DNA from: Bacteroidales bacterium
GTDB lineage: Bacteria; Bacteroidota; Bacteroidia; Bacteroidales; UBA10428
Direction: 5' to 3'
Assembly (NCBI GenBank): GCA_016926235.1
Contig: JAFGOZ010000602.1
Coordinates: 1-63,174, forward strand
DNA length: 63,174 bases
The notes under the pieces are model-generated. The model was not told where the DNA came from. It saw only the letters and a list, made by a program, of their open reading frames with translations, and ran no database searches. The position numbers and the translations under genes are program-made. Positions 53,920 to 62,817 of this stretch are shown piece by piece (position 1 is the stretch's first letter; each line of letters begins with the position of its first letter).

Positions 53920-55086
53920 ATGAAAGCTGTCTTAATTAATTCATTACAACATGGAGGGGCTGAGCGCATAGCGCTGAATATTTTTTTATCGCTTTCATCG
54001 CAGGGGGAAGATATTCTTCTTATTGTATTAAAAAAGAGTGTAGAGCAATACCAGGTAGATTCTCCTAATATTATATATCTTTCAGTAAATAGTTATTTAG
54101 ATCGTGGATTATCAGTTAAGAAAATACTAGTTTATCCTAAGTTACTTCTTAAATTTATAAAATTAATAAAGGAAAAGGAAATAAAAGTGGTTCAAAGTCA
54201 TTTATTTACTTCAAGCATATTAAATGTTTTAGCAAGGATTTTGGGTGGTAAACAAGAGGTGCAAATTGTAAATCATATGTTGGTTAGCTACGAAAAGTCA
54301 GCAGGTATTGTTGGAAAACTTAAAATAGCCAGTTTACGATTTACTTATAAAAGAGCCAATAAATTGATTTCCATAAGTCAAAAAATGAAAATGGATATTG
54401 ATAAGTTGATCCTGAAAGATAAAAAAGTTGAACATATAGTAATACCTAACCCTCACGATATTGAAGGAATTGTTGCAAAAAGTAAAGAGGGTTGTAATGA
54501 TTTCAATTTCAATCCGGAGAAAAAATATATAGTTTCAGCCGGCAGGTTAGTTGATAGAAAAAAAACCGATATGCTTTTAAGAGCGTTTTCAATTGTAAAA
54601 CAAAGAAATCAGCAGATGGAATTAATAGTATTAGGCGATGGTGAAAATATAGTTAACCTGAAAAATTTAGCTAGAGAGTTGAAGATATCTGATGCAGTAC
54701 ATTTTTTGGGATTTTCTTCGAATCCTTTTAAATATATCTCTCGTTCTGACTTATTTGTTTTATCAAGCGAAAGTGAGGGATTGCCTAATGCTGTGATTGA
54801 AGCATTGATATGTAAGGTTCCAATCCTATCTACCGACTGTCCGACTGGACCAAGAGAAATACTTGCGCCTGAATCAGATTATAACTTGCAGTTGACAGAT
54901 AAGTATGAAATAGCTGAATACGGTATGCTGGTGCCTGTTAACAATGCTGAAATATTAGCTGAAGCTATTGTCTATTTCTTTGAAAATAGTGAAGAACTAA
55001 AACTAAAAACCGAACATGGGTTTTTATATGCTCAAAAATTTGCATCAGAAATAATTATAAAACAATACAAGCATATCTTATCATAA
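53920..55086 (+). CDS. GT4-type glycosyltransferase
   Basis: The 388-residue GT-B enzyme of the GT4 type has INSLQHGGAERIALNIFLSL (about 5-24) and VQSHLFTSSILNVLAR. Its donor half has YIVSAGRLVDRKKTDMLLRAF, LIVLGDGENIVNLKNLA, VHFLGFSSNPFKYISRSDLFVLSSESEGLPNAVIEALICKVPI and the TDCPTGPREIL loop. The EGLPNAVIEAL motif holds both EX7E acids. This pattern is typical of GalNAc/Gal-type transferases of capsule loci, but that is a weak guide. The next gene begins 1 base after its stop. Confidence 0.88.
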   Translation: MKAVLINSLQHGGAERIALNIFLSLSSQGEDILLIVLKKSVEQYQVDSPNIIYLSVNSYLDRGLSVKKILVYPKLLLKFIKLIKEKEIKVVQSHLFTSSILNVLARILGGKQEVQIVNHMLVSYEKSAGIVGKLKIASLRFTYKRANKLISISQKMKMDIDKLILKDKKVEHIVIPNPHDIEGIVAKSKEGCNDFNFNPEKKYIVSAGRLVDRKKTDMLLRAFSIVKQRNQQMELIVLGDGENIVNLKNLARELKISDAVHFLGFSSNPFKYISRSDLFVLSSESEGLPNAVIEALICKVPILSTDCPTGPREILAPESDYNLQLTDKYEIAEYGMLVPVNNAEILAEAIVYFFENSEELKLKTEHGFLYAQKFASEIIIKQYKHILS

Positions 55087-55087
55087 C

Positions 55088-56206
55088 ATGCCAAAACAAA
55101 AGTTAATTTTCTACGGTATTAAGTATTTCCCTTCAAAAGGAGGGACCAGCCGGGTTGCAGAGAACCTGATTAGGAATTTAAACATCCTATATGATATCAG
55201 TATCTATTGTTATAAACATCCTAAAGCGAAAGGTAATGTCGATGGAGTAAATGCTATTGAATTCCCTGCTCTTCCTTTTGGTTCTGCAGGTGTTTTCATC
55301 TATTTTTTTATTACAGCAATTCATTTGCTTTTTACACAGAAAAAAACAGCCATAATTCATGCGCACAAGACCGATTGTGCTTTCTTCGTGCCACTTTTAA
55401 AAATAAAATTTAAGAATATCATTGCAACATCACATGAAGCCCCCTATAAAAGGGATAAATGGAGTGCTTTAGGAAGAATCTATTTTCATTTAATGGAATG
55501 GTTCTTTATTCATTCGGGGGCGAAATTAACCTCTATATCAAAACCCTTATCTGAATATTATGAGGAGAAATATAACCGTAAAGTGACTTTTATTGCTAAT
55601 GGAATTGATGTAAGAGACATATACGATTTAAAAGCAGCTGAAGAAATTTTAGCCGGGAATCAGATAGAAGAACCATTTATTATGTTTTCAGCTAGAAGAA
55701 TTATGTCCACAAAAGGTTTGCATACAATGCTGGAAGCACTACATCTTTTAAAATCAACAAAGCCAATTGTTGTATGTGGGGATATCGAGCATGCAAAACC
55801 CTATGTAAATAGCTTGAAACAAAAATATAAAAACCTCAAGTTGTTTTTTATTGGTTTTGTTGAACTACCTACATTAATGGGGTTGCTGAAAAAAGCAGAA
55901 CTATTTATTTTTCCATCTGAAACTGAAGGTATGTCTATAATGTTACTGGAAGTTACAGCTGTAGGGACTCCAATTATTTCAAGTGATATTCCAGAAAACA
56001 CACAAGTCTTTACAAATGAAGAAATGTTATTCTTCAAATCGAAAGATTCGGTTGACTTAAAAGATAAAATAGAATTTTCATATGCAAACAAGGAAAAAAT
56101 GTCGGAATACAGTAAAAAAGCTGTGTTAAAAATAAAGACAAGTTATAAATGGACAATAATATCAGAAGATTATATCCATATTTATAATAAGCCAAATAAA
56201 CGTTGA
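55088..56206 (+). CDS. GT4-type glycosyltransferase
   Basis: The 372-residue GT-B enzyme has SKGGTSRVAENLIRNL near the N-terminus, IIHAHKTDCAFFVPL, FIANGIDVRDIYD in the linker, FIMFSARRIMSTKGLHTMLEAL, KPIVVCGDIEHA and a final EGMSIMLLEVTAVGTPIISSDIPENTQV with the EX7E acids. The double ARR..STKGLHTMLEA form is common in rhamnosyl- and glucosyltransferases of Bacteroidota. It starts 1 base after the previous glycosyltransferase gene. Sugar specificity unknown. Confidence 0.85.
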   Translation: MPKQKLIFYGIKYFPSKGGTSRVAENLIRNLNILYDISIYCYKHPKAKGNVDGVNAIEFPALPFGSAGVFIYFFITAIHLLFTQKKTAIIHAHKTDCAFFVPLLKIKFKNIIATSHEAPYKRDKWSALGRIYFHLMEWFFIHSGAKLTSISKPLSEYYEEKYNRKVTFIANGIDVRDIYDLKAAEEILAGNQIEEPFIMFSARRIMSTKGLHTMLEALHLLKSTKPIVVCGDIEHAKPYVNSLKQKYKNLKLFFIGFVELPTLMGLLKKAELFIFPSETEGMSIMLLEVTAVGTPIISSDIPENTQVFTNEEMLFFKSKDSVDLKDKIEFSYANKEKMSEYSKKAVLKIKTSYKWTIISEDYIHIYNKPNKR

Positions 56207-56266
56207 ATGCATAATTACTTCATGTGTTTTATAATAATTACTGATGATAAATGACAAATCACACCA

Positions 56267-57307
56267 ATGAACATACAATATTTTAAAGAATTAAAAGAAT
56301 CCATATTTCATTCTAAAAAGAATTTACACGTCGAAACCTTAAGAGGACTTGCTCTAATACTAATGGTTATGGGGCATGTTTTTGGTAATAGCCCGTATGA
56401 GGGTATGCGTCTTGCGGATGATTCTTTTGGAAGATATATTTTTTTTACTTTTCAATATGTGCGAATGCCCCTGTTTACTGCTATTTCTGGTTATGTTTTT
56501 TCTTTAAGGCCAGTTCAAAGCAATTATTCTAATTTTTTTAAAATAATTAAAGCAAAATCGAGGCGCTTACTTTTTCCTTTAGTTTTTGTTGGTACCATTC
56601 AGTTCTTATTTCAATGTTATGCGCCAGGTGTTAATAACGAAAAATCACTAAGTGACATATGGAGGATATATTTCTTCAGTTATAGCCATTTCTGGTATCT
56701 TCAGGCTTTATTTGCCGTTTTTATTATTGTTGGACTTTTTGATATGTTTAATCTCATGAATACTTTTTGGAAATGGTTAATCTTGTTTATAACAGCCTTA
56801 ATACTTCACTATGCAATCCAGTTTCCCATCTTTTTTAGTTTTAACAAAGCCATCTATTTACTGCCATTCTTCTTGTTGGGATGTGGAATAAAAAGGTACC
56901 ATCATACAATTGTAGAAAACAATTTGGTGTATTTTATAGCCTTGATGTTATTTATTATAGGTATTGTTTATCAACAGTATGCATGGTTTAATACTATCGA
57001 AATAATTAATGGCCCACAAAGTTTATTTGCTATGCTAACAGGTATTTTTGGACTTGTAGTACTTTTTAGAATAAAATTTACTTCAAAAATTTTAGTCTTT
57101 ATCGGATATTATAGTTACGGAGTGTTTCTATTGCATAAATTTGGTACTGCATCGAGTAGAATCTTTTTAGATACACTTCATATATCAGATAATAAGCCTT
57201 TTGTTTTTATGACAGGTTTATCTCTTGGTATTGCAATTCCAATAATTATGGAGTTGTTTATCAATAGATCAAAAAAAATGAGATTAGTTATTCTTGGTTC
57301 AAAATAG
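56267..57307 (+). CDS. Acyltransferase-3 family membrane protein (OafA/NodX-like)
   Basis: The 346-residue membrane protein has about ten helices. The family's N-terminal signature is HVETLRGLALILMVMGHVFG (about 22-41), with the His and Arg that act on the acyl donor. VRMPLFTAISGYVFSLRP follows, and a later YYSYGVFLLHKFG segment matches the last conserved block. Such enzymes add acetyl or other acyl groups to a carbohydrate. It is one of six candidate acyltransferases in the locus. Confidence 0.82.
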   Translation: MNIQYFKELKESIFHSKKNLHVETLRGLALILMVMGHVFGNSPYEGMRLADDSFGRYIFFTFQYVRMPLFTAISGYVFSLRPVQSNYSNFFKIIKAKSRRLLFPLVFVGTIQFLFQCYAPGVNNEKSLSDIWRIYFFSYSHFWYLQALFAVFIIVGLFDMFNLMNTFWKWLILFITALILHYAIQFPIFFSFNKAIYLLPFFLLGCGIKRYHHTIVENNLVYFIALMLFIIGIVYQQYAWFNTIEIINGPQSLFAMLTGIFGLVVLFRIKFTSKILVFIGYYSYGVFLLHKFGTASSRIFLDTLHISDNKPFVFMTGLSLGIAIPIIMELFINRSKKMRLVILGSK

Positions 57308-57362
57308 TTAATCTTTTTGCATTAAATCACAAATGAATAATGAATTTTAATTCCTATAAAAA

Positions 57363-58775
57363 ATGCTTTTCAATTCGTTAGAATTTACAATCTTTTTACC
57401 TGTAGTGTTTATTTTGTATTGGTTTGTGACCAATAGAAACTTAAAACTGCAGAACTTTCTTTTGCTTGCAGCCAGTTATCTTTTTTATGGCTGGTGGGAC
57501 TGGAGATTTCTTTCATTAATAGTTTTTAGTTCATTTGTTGACTACTTTATTGGAATTGGATTGCATCAGACAGATGATAAAAGGAAACGGAAATTATTGC
57601 TATTAACCAGTATACTTGTAAACCTGGGCTTTTTAGGCTTCTTTAAATATTTCAATTTCTTTGCTGAGAGTTTCGCCGATGCATTTACCTTGTTAGGACA
57701 TCCTATTAAAGCTACCAGGCTAAATATTATTTTGCCTGTTGGGATTAGTTTCTACACATTCCAAACATTAAGCTATTCTATAGATATTTATAAAAGAAAG
57801 TTAGAACCGACAAAAGATATAATCGCCTTTTTTGCTTTTGTTAGTTTCTTCCCTCAATTAGTAGCCGGCCCCATTGAAAGAGCATCAAATCTGTTACCCC
57901 AGTTTTATAGACATAGGACTTTTACATGCGGGTATGCTTCACAAGGCTTAAAATATATGCTCAAAGGTTTTTTTATGAAATTAGTTGTTGCAGATAGACT
58001 TGCAATCTATGTTGAATCTGTATTTTCCAACTATGAAGCTTATTCAGGAGTAACATATATTCTGGCTATATTGTTTTTTGCCTTTCAGATATATGGTGAT
58101 TTTGCAGGATATTCTTATATCGCAATAGGTGTTGCAAAGTTTTTCGGGTTTGATCTAATGATTAATTTTAATAGGCCATATCTGGCCAGATCAATCAAAG
58201 ATTTTTGGTCAAGATGGCATATCTCCCTTTCTACCTGGTTTCGGGATTATGTATATATTCCGCTAGGAGGAAATAGGGCAGGTTCAGTCAGAGTCAGTAT
58301 TAATTTACTTGCAACATTTATTATAAGCGGATTATGGCATGGTGCTAACTGGACTTTTATATTATGGGGAGCTATTCATGGGGCAATTCAGGTTTTTGAG
58401 AAAAATGCCTTTAAAACTCTGTTTAAATTTAAAATTTTCAGATTTGTATATCCGGTAGTTGTATTTATTATTGCAGTTGTTGCATTTTCAATTTTCCGGT
58501 CAAAGGACATATCTCAGGCTATGCATATCATTAAAGGAGCTTTTGACTTTTCCAAGCCCTTATTTGTAGGTAATCCATCAATATTCTTTTATAGTATACT
58601 TGCCTTAGTAACTTTATTAACCGTTGATATTATAGAAGAGTATAACCAAGCAAAAGAAATCGTATTTTTAGGTAAAAGACCTACAATAAGATATCTCTTT
58701 TATGCAGTAACAATTCTTTTCATTTTAAATTCAGGTGTTTTTAATAACAGCCAGTTTATTTATTTCCAATTTTAA
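57363..58775 (+). CDS. MBOAT O-acyltransferase, AlgI/DltB-like, copy 2
   Basis: The 470-residue protein is closely related to the MBOAT at 50347. The two share MLFNS..F.IFLP.VFILYWFV.NRNLK, LPVGISFYTFQTLSYSID.YKRKLEPTKD.IAF.AFVSFFPQLVAGPIERA, and WHISLSTWFRDY.YIPLGG and end in Q.FIYFQF. The catalytic His lies in FIISGLWHGANWTFILWG (about 319). Differences concentrate in the central loop after residue 180 and in the C-terminal third. It is followed after 3 bases by its own SGNH-like partner, so the pair probably duplicated together. Confidence 0.88.
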   Translation: MLFNSLEFTIFLPVVFILYWFVTNRNLKLQNFLLLAASYLFYGWWDWRFLSLIVFSSFVDYFIGIGLHQTDDKRKRKLLLLTSILVNLGFLGFFKYFNFFAESFADAFTLLGHPIKATRLNIILPVGISFYTFQTLSYSIDIYKRKLEPTKDIIAFFAFVSFFPQLVAGPIERASNLLPQFYRHRTFTCGYASQGLKYMLKGFFMKLVVADRLAIYVESVFSNYEAYSGVTYILAILFFAFQIYGDFAGYSYIAIGVAKFFGFDLMINFNRPYLARSIKDFWSRWHISLSTWFRDYVYIPLGGNRAGSVRVSINLLATFIISGLWHGANWTFILWGAIHGAIQVFEKNAFKTLFKFKIFRFVYPVVVFIIAVVAFSIFRSKDISQAMHIIKGAFDFSKPLFVGNPSIFFYSILALVTLLTVDIIEEYNQAKEIVFLGKRPTIRYLFYAVTILFILNSGVFNNSQFIYFQF

Positions 58776-58778
58776 TAT

Positions 58779-59693
58779 ATGTTACCAGAATTTCATAAAG
58801 TTGTAAAGAAGGCGCTAGTGATTCTAGTTCTTTTTATTGTAATGGATGTTCTTTTTGGGTTTTTTTATAAGTCATTCTATATGAATCAGGGTCCAAGCAG
58901 GTTTAATAAGATGATTTATGGGCATAAAGGAGGAAACAAAGAACAAATAATTATCCTGGGTGATTCAAGGGCTGAACATCATTATAATTCAGAATTAATA
59001 TCAGCAAAAACCGGAAAATCTGTTTATAATTATGGTAGCGACGGTCAATCCGTGTTTTTTAATTATGCAGTATTAAGAAAGTTACTTGATAGCTATACTC
59101 CAGAAATAGTAATCTATGAGGTTGCGCAGACAGAATTCGAATATAGTGAAGATACATATGATCGGTTATCGTATTTTTTGCCAGTGCATAACAAGTATGC
59201 TGAAAAAATACTAGAAAAACATGCAGGCTCTTTCAGACTATTTATTTCAAGATTGTTCAATTCTTATAAGTATAATAGCACTGTTTTTATAATTTTAAAA
59301 TCATATCTTTCTCCAAAAGAGTATTTAGCTGGTTACCAGCCTTTGGGTGAGAAGTTAGATGTAGGGTTGTTTAGTACAGAACCAGCTAAAATTGTAGATA
59401 GAAAAACTGAATATCTTATAGATAGTATGAAGATTACTTATTTTGAACAGATTATTCAGTTATCTAAAGACTATAATTTTGAAATTGATTTTTTTATCTC
59501 TCCTACACTGTTTCAAACTGAGAATGAACCATTGTTTTCCACTTTAAATAAAAGTTTATCAAATTATAAATATTCAGTTCATAATTATTTAAATGATAGC
59601 ACTTATAAAGTTTCATCTTTTGCTGATCCTATTCACCTAAACTCAGAAGGAGCAGATGATTATACAAAACAAATTATTTCAGTAATAAAATAA
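58779..59693 (+). CDS. Membrane-anchored SGNH-like protein, MBOAT partner 2
   Basis: The 304-residue protein has one N-terminal membrane helix (about 11-29). Its SGNH-like region has block I IILGDSRAEHHYN (about 52-64, with the GDS nucleophile) and a C-terminal SFADPIHLNSEGADDY (about 281-296, Asp and His). It follows the second MBOAT gene by 3 bases, parallel to the pair at 50347-52860. Beyond the blocks the two SGNH-like proteins are hardly similar. The likely role is final transfer of an acyl group to the polymer in the periplasm. Confidence 0.72.
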   Translation: MLPEFHKVVKKALVILVLFIVMDVLFGFFYKSFYMNQGPSRFNKMIYGHKGGNKEQIIILGDSRAEHHYNSELISAKTGKSVYNYGSDGQSVFFNYAVLRKLLDSYTPEIVIYEVAQTEFEYSEDTYDRLSYFLPVHNKYAEKILEKHAGSFRLFISRLFNSYKYNSTVFIILKSYLSPKEYLAGYQPLGEKLDVGLFSTEPAKIVDRKTEYLIDSMKITYFEQIIQLSKDYNFEIDFFISPTLFQTENEPLFSTLNKSLSNYKYSVHNYLNDSTYKVSSFADPIHLNSEGADDYTKQIISVIK

Positions 59694-59708
59694 ATAAAAA
59701 AAACAGAT

Positions 59709-60974
59709 ATGAATATTGAAAAGTTACAATTAAAGTCTGTTATGTGTATCCTTATTGCTATATGTGCAATTGTTCAAATAGTACTTATTGTACATTTTTG
59801 GGGAGTGCCTCAAAGCAGCGATTCAGGATTGTATATTTCTATGGCTCAAAAATGTTTTGTAATTGGAGAATGGTATCCCATGAATGCAGATATTTACTCA
59901 AACTATATTTGGGCACCCGGGTTTGTCAATTTTCTTATTCTGCAACTGAAGATATTTGGAACCGTTAATCTAAATATGATTTTTAATTTTTTAATGAACT
60001 TAGGAATATTAATTGAGGTCTATTATCTGGGGAAAAAGTTTTTCTCGAAAAGAGTCGCTTTGATATCAGTTATTTTATATTGTTTATTATATTCCAATTT
60101 TATGGTGATACTTCCTGCAGGTACAGAAGTCCCATTTTTATTCCTTTCGTTATCAGGTTTTTGCTTAACAGTTTCAAAACCTCATTATTTAAAGTTTATT
60201 TTGGCAGGCATTTTATTCGCGCTAGCTAATTGGATGCGCCCTTTGGTTATTATTTTTTTATTTGTGAGTCTTTTATATTTATTAATTAATAAAACGAGGA
60301 TTTTGTCTTATATAACTTTATTGTTACCACTTATAATTTGTGTGTTTATTATTGGGAAAACTACTAAAAATAATATAGGGCATTTTGTTTATCAGTCAAC
60401 AACCTCAGGGTTTAATTTAATTATGACAGCTAATGATGAGGCGTATGGCGGCATTGAAGCTCATTTAATCCATGATTCAACAAGTGCATTATATATTAAA
60501 GATAGTGGTAAGTTAACTTTTACTCAAAAAGATTCTATTTGGAAACAGAGAGCCATTGTTTGGATTAAGGAACATCCTGGTAAATTTATTGGATTATACG
60601 TAAAGAAAAACATTGGATTATATATTGAAGATTCCTGGGCTGACAGACCCATTTTAGGGGGAGGGGGTGCTGTTGGTATGTATGCAACAGGAGATGTTTC
60701 TAAAGATGCTTTTATTTCTAGAATTATACATATGTTTCTAGGTAGCCTTGTATATTATATTGTCATGGTGTTTTTTTTAATATCATTATGGATTAAACGG
60801 AAGGAAATTTTTTCGGAACGGGGGTTATTATTATTGTTATTTTTTGCTGGCACTGCCATATCATGTATTTTCGCCGTCACACCGAGGTTACATTACCCAT
60901 ATTTTTTTGTAGCAATTCTTTTTGCAGCCTATGGTTTAGAACATTTACTTAACAAAAAAACAGAAAAGGAGTAA
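59709..60974 (+). CDS. GT-C type membrane glycosyltransferase (GT39/ArnT-like)
   Basis: The 421-residue protein has about ten membrane helices. The first periplasmic loop contains SSDSGLYISMA (about 37-47) with the acid used by GT-C enzymes. EWYPMNADIYSNYIWAPGFV follows, and ANWMRPLVIIFLFVSLLYLL lies midway, as in dolichyl/undecaprenyl-phosphate-sugar transferases of the PMT/ArnT group. These take the sugar from a lipid-phosphate donor outside the membrane. Its place just before a UbiA-type phosphoribosyltransferase-like gene suggests it uses a lipid-linked pentose. It is separated from the SGNH-like gene by 15 bases. Confidence 0.78.
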   Translation: MNIEKLQLKSVMCILIAICAIVQIVLIVHFWGVPQSSDSGLYISMAQKCFVIGEWYPMNADIYSNYIWAPGFVNFLILQLKIFGTVNLNMIFNFLMNLGILIEVYYLGKKFFSKRVALISVILYCLLYSNFMVILPAGTEVPFLFLSLSGFCLTVSKPHYLKFILAGILFALANWMRPLVIIFLFVSLLYLLINKTRILSYITLLLPLIICVFIIGKTTKNNIGHFVYQSTTSGFNLIMTANDEAYGGIEAHLIHDSTSALYIKDSGKLTFTQKDSIWKQRAIVWIKEHPGKFIGLYVKKNIGLYIEDSWADRPILGGGGAVGMYATGDVSKDAFISRIIHMFLGSLVYYIVMVFFLISLWIKRKEIFSERGLLLLLFFAGTAISCIFAVTPRLHYPYFFVAILFAAYGLEHLLNKKTEKE

Positions 60975-60981
60975 GAAAAAA

Positions 60982-61869
60982 ATGAAAAAGTTTGTAAGTT
61001 TTATTGAGTTGCTTCGTCCTCATCAATGGACAAAAAACGCATTTGTTTTTTTACCATTGTTTTTTCATGGGCAATTTTTGAATGTCGACTTGTTAATGCA
61101 ATGTTTTGTGGCCTTCTTAGCATTTTCAATGGCAGCAAGTTCAATTTATTGCTTCAATGATATCTACGATGTTGAAGCTGATCGATTACATCCTAAGAAG
61201 TGTAAACGTCCAATTGCTTCGAACAAAATTTCTATAAAAACAGCATATATAGTTATGTTTTTATGTTTTTTGGCATCTGTGAGCATTCTTTTTTTCTTTG
61301 CTGGTAATCAAAGATATAGTTTAATGGCATTAATAGGTTCTTATTATATTATGAACATTGCCTATTGTATAAAGCTGAAAAAACATCCTATTGTTGATGT
61401 AATCATAATCTCGATGGGATTTGTCTTAAGAGTAATAGTTGGTGGAACCGCAACTAAAATAATACTTTCGGAGTGGATTGTGATAATGACTTTTCTGCTT
61501 GCATTATTTCTTGCTTTTGCCAAACGGCGCGATGATGTGATTCTATTTAATAACACAGGTGTTGAGCCTCGAAAAAATATTCACCGATACAATCTCGATT
61601 TTCTTAACCAGGTAATGACAGTGATTTCAACCATTGTCATTATAGCATATATTATGTACACGATATCGCCGAATGTTATTGAACAATTTAATTCCAGATA
61701 TGTGTACATTACAACTATATTTGTCTTGATAGGAATTATCCGATACCTTCAAGTAACAATTGTGTATTCAAAAAGTGGAAGTCCTACAAAAATCTTGTTA
61801 AAAGACCACTATATAAAGGCGTGTATAGTTGGGTGGATAATTTCTTTTTTTATTATAATATATCTATGA
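60982..61869 (+). CDS. UbiA-family prenyltransferase, decaprenyl-phosphate phosphoribosyltransferase-like
   Basis: The 295-residue protein has about nine membrane helices. The first Asp-rich motif is NDIYDVEADRLHPKKCKRPIAS (about 59-80). The second block, AKRRDDVILFNNTG...EPRKNIHRYN (about 174-200), and the N-terminal LLRPHQWTKNAFVFLPLFF match the DPPR-synthase (Rv3806c/UbiA) subgroup, which moves phosphoribose onto polyprenyl phosphate. It overlaps the next gene by 4 bases (ATGA). The subgroup match, not only the family, is why a sugar-lipid role is preferred over quinone synthesis. Confidence 0.82.
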   Translation: MKKFVSFIELLRPHQWTKNAFVFLPLFFHGQFLNVDLLMQCFVAFLAFSMAASSIYCFNDIYDVEADRLHPKKCKRPIASNKISIKTAYIVMFLCFLASVSILFFFAGNQRYSLMALIGSYYIMNIAYCIKLKKHPIVDVIIISMGFVLRVIVGGTATKIILSEWIVIMTFLLALFLAFAKRRDDVILFNNTGVEPRKNIHRYNLDFLNQVMTVISTIVIIAYIMYTISPNVIEQFNSRYVYITTIFVLIGIIRYLQVTIVYSKSGSPTKILLKDHYIKACIVGWIISFFIIIYL

Positions 61870-62465
61870 CAGGAGAAACAATTGCAGTATTCGATTTTGA
61901 TGGTACAATAACATATAAGGATACACTACTCGAATTTATAAAATTTAGCAGGGGGAAATGGTTGTTTTTATTTGGTTTGTTGCTTTTTTCGCCTTTGATT
62001 ATTGCAATGAAACTCAAAATTTATCCAAATTGGAAAGCAAAACAGCATTTATTTTCTTTTTTTTATAAGGGTATTTCTCTTGATCAGTTTGATGATTGGG
62101 GAAACGAATTTAGTTCAGAAATTGATAAAATAATCCGGCCGAAAGCAATAAAAGCTATTATGCAACATAAAGAAAATGGAGACAGGGTTGTAATTATTAG
62201 TGCATCTATTGAGAATTGGATTATCCCTTGGGCAGAAAATGCAGGTGTTGATTTTGTTTTAGCAACAAAAATTGATAAAAACAAAAATGGTTTGCTCACG
62301 GGGATTTTTATCTCGGAAAACTGCTATGGGCAGGAAAAAGTTAATCGCCTTTTAGAGATGTTTCCAAACAGAGAAGAATACAAACTAATAGCTTATGGGG
62401 ATAGCCGTGGAGATAAGGAACTTATAGAATTCTCAAATCAAGGCTATTATAATAAATTTAAATAA
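61866..62465 (+). CDS. HAD-IB family phosphatase
   Basis: The start is placed at 61866, overlapping the UbiA-type stop by four bases (ATGA); a longer frame from 61821 lies wholly inside that gene. The 199-residue protein has HAD motif I VFDFDGTITYKDT (D10, D12), motif II IISASIENW (about 119), a motif III Lys (KVN..L), and motif IV AYGDSRGDKELIEF (about 178). It should be a small-molecule or lipid phosphatase. Next to a DPPR-synthase-like gene, the likely job is removing the 5'-phosphate from polyprenyl-phosphoribose-phosphate. Confidence 0.82.
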   Translation: MTGETIAVFDFDGTITYKDTLLEFIKFSRGKWLFLFGLLLFSPLIIAMKLKIYPNWKAKQHLFSFFYKGISLDQFDDWGNEFSSEIDKIIRPKAIKAIMQHKENGDRVVIISASIENWIIPWAENAGVDFVLATKIDKNKNGLLTGIFISENCYGQEKVNRLLEMFPNREEYKLIAYGDSRGDKELIEFSNQGYYNKFK

Positions 62466-62466
62466 A

Positions 62467-62817
62467 ATGCAATACATTGCCGCACTTATAAGCATAATTC
62501 TTGGGGCTGTAGCTCAATATTTATTTAAAATTGGAGTAACTACCGTTTCAAATAATTCGAGAGGTGTAGCTCAGGTTATTAAATATGGAATAATTAACCC
62601 CCACCTCTTATCGGGAATGATTTGTTATGGGTTTAGTTTTATTTTGTGGTTTTATGTTCTTTCCAAAATGGAATTAAGTAAAGCATATCCATTGGTAAGT
62701 TTAGGTTATATTTTCACACTTTTTTTAGGGTATCTGTTTTTAAATGAGGCAATAACTTATACGAAAATTATAGGAATATCTTTAATCGTTATAGGTGTAG
62801 TTGTACTAAGCCAATAA
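62467..62817 (+). CDS. EamA/SMR-type small membrane transporter
   Basis: The 116-residue protein has four membrane helices and resembles small multidrug-resistance or ArnE/ArnF-like flippases. AQYLFKIG lies in the first helix (about 16-23) where EmrE has its key Glu; here that position is not acidic. FYVLSKMELSKAYPLVSLGYIFTLFLGYLFLNEAI (about 61-96) is the conserved core. It begins one base after the HAD gene stop, so it belongs to the same transcript. The neighbours suggest it flips a polyprenyl-phosphate-pentose rather than drugs. Confidence 0.8.
   Translation: MQYIAALISIILGAVAQYLFKIGVTTVSNNSRGVAQVIKYGIINPHLLSGMICYGFSFILWFYVLSKMELSKAYPLVSLGYIFTLFLGYLFLNEAITYTKIIGISLIVIGVVVLSQ

Noticed and set aside
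61821..61865. Earlier start for the HAD phosphatase gene
   Set aside because: The extra 15 residues lie within the UbiA-type gene and precede the natural ATG, which overlaps its stop as ATGA.
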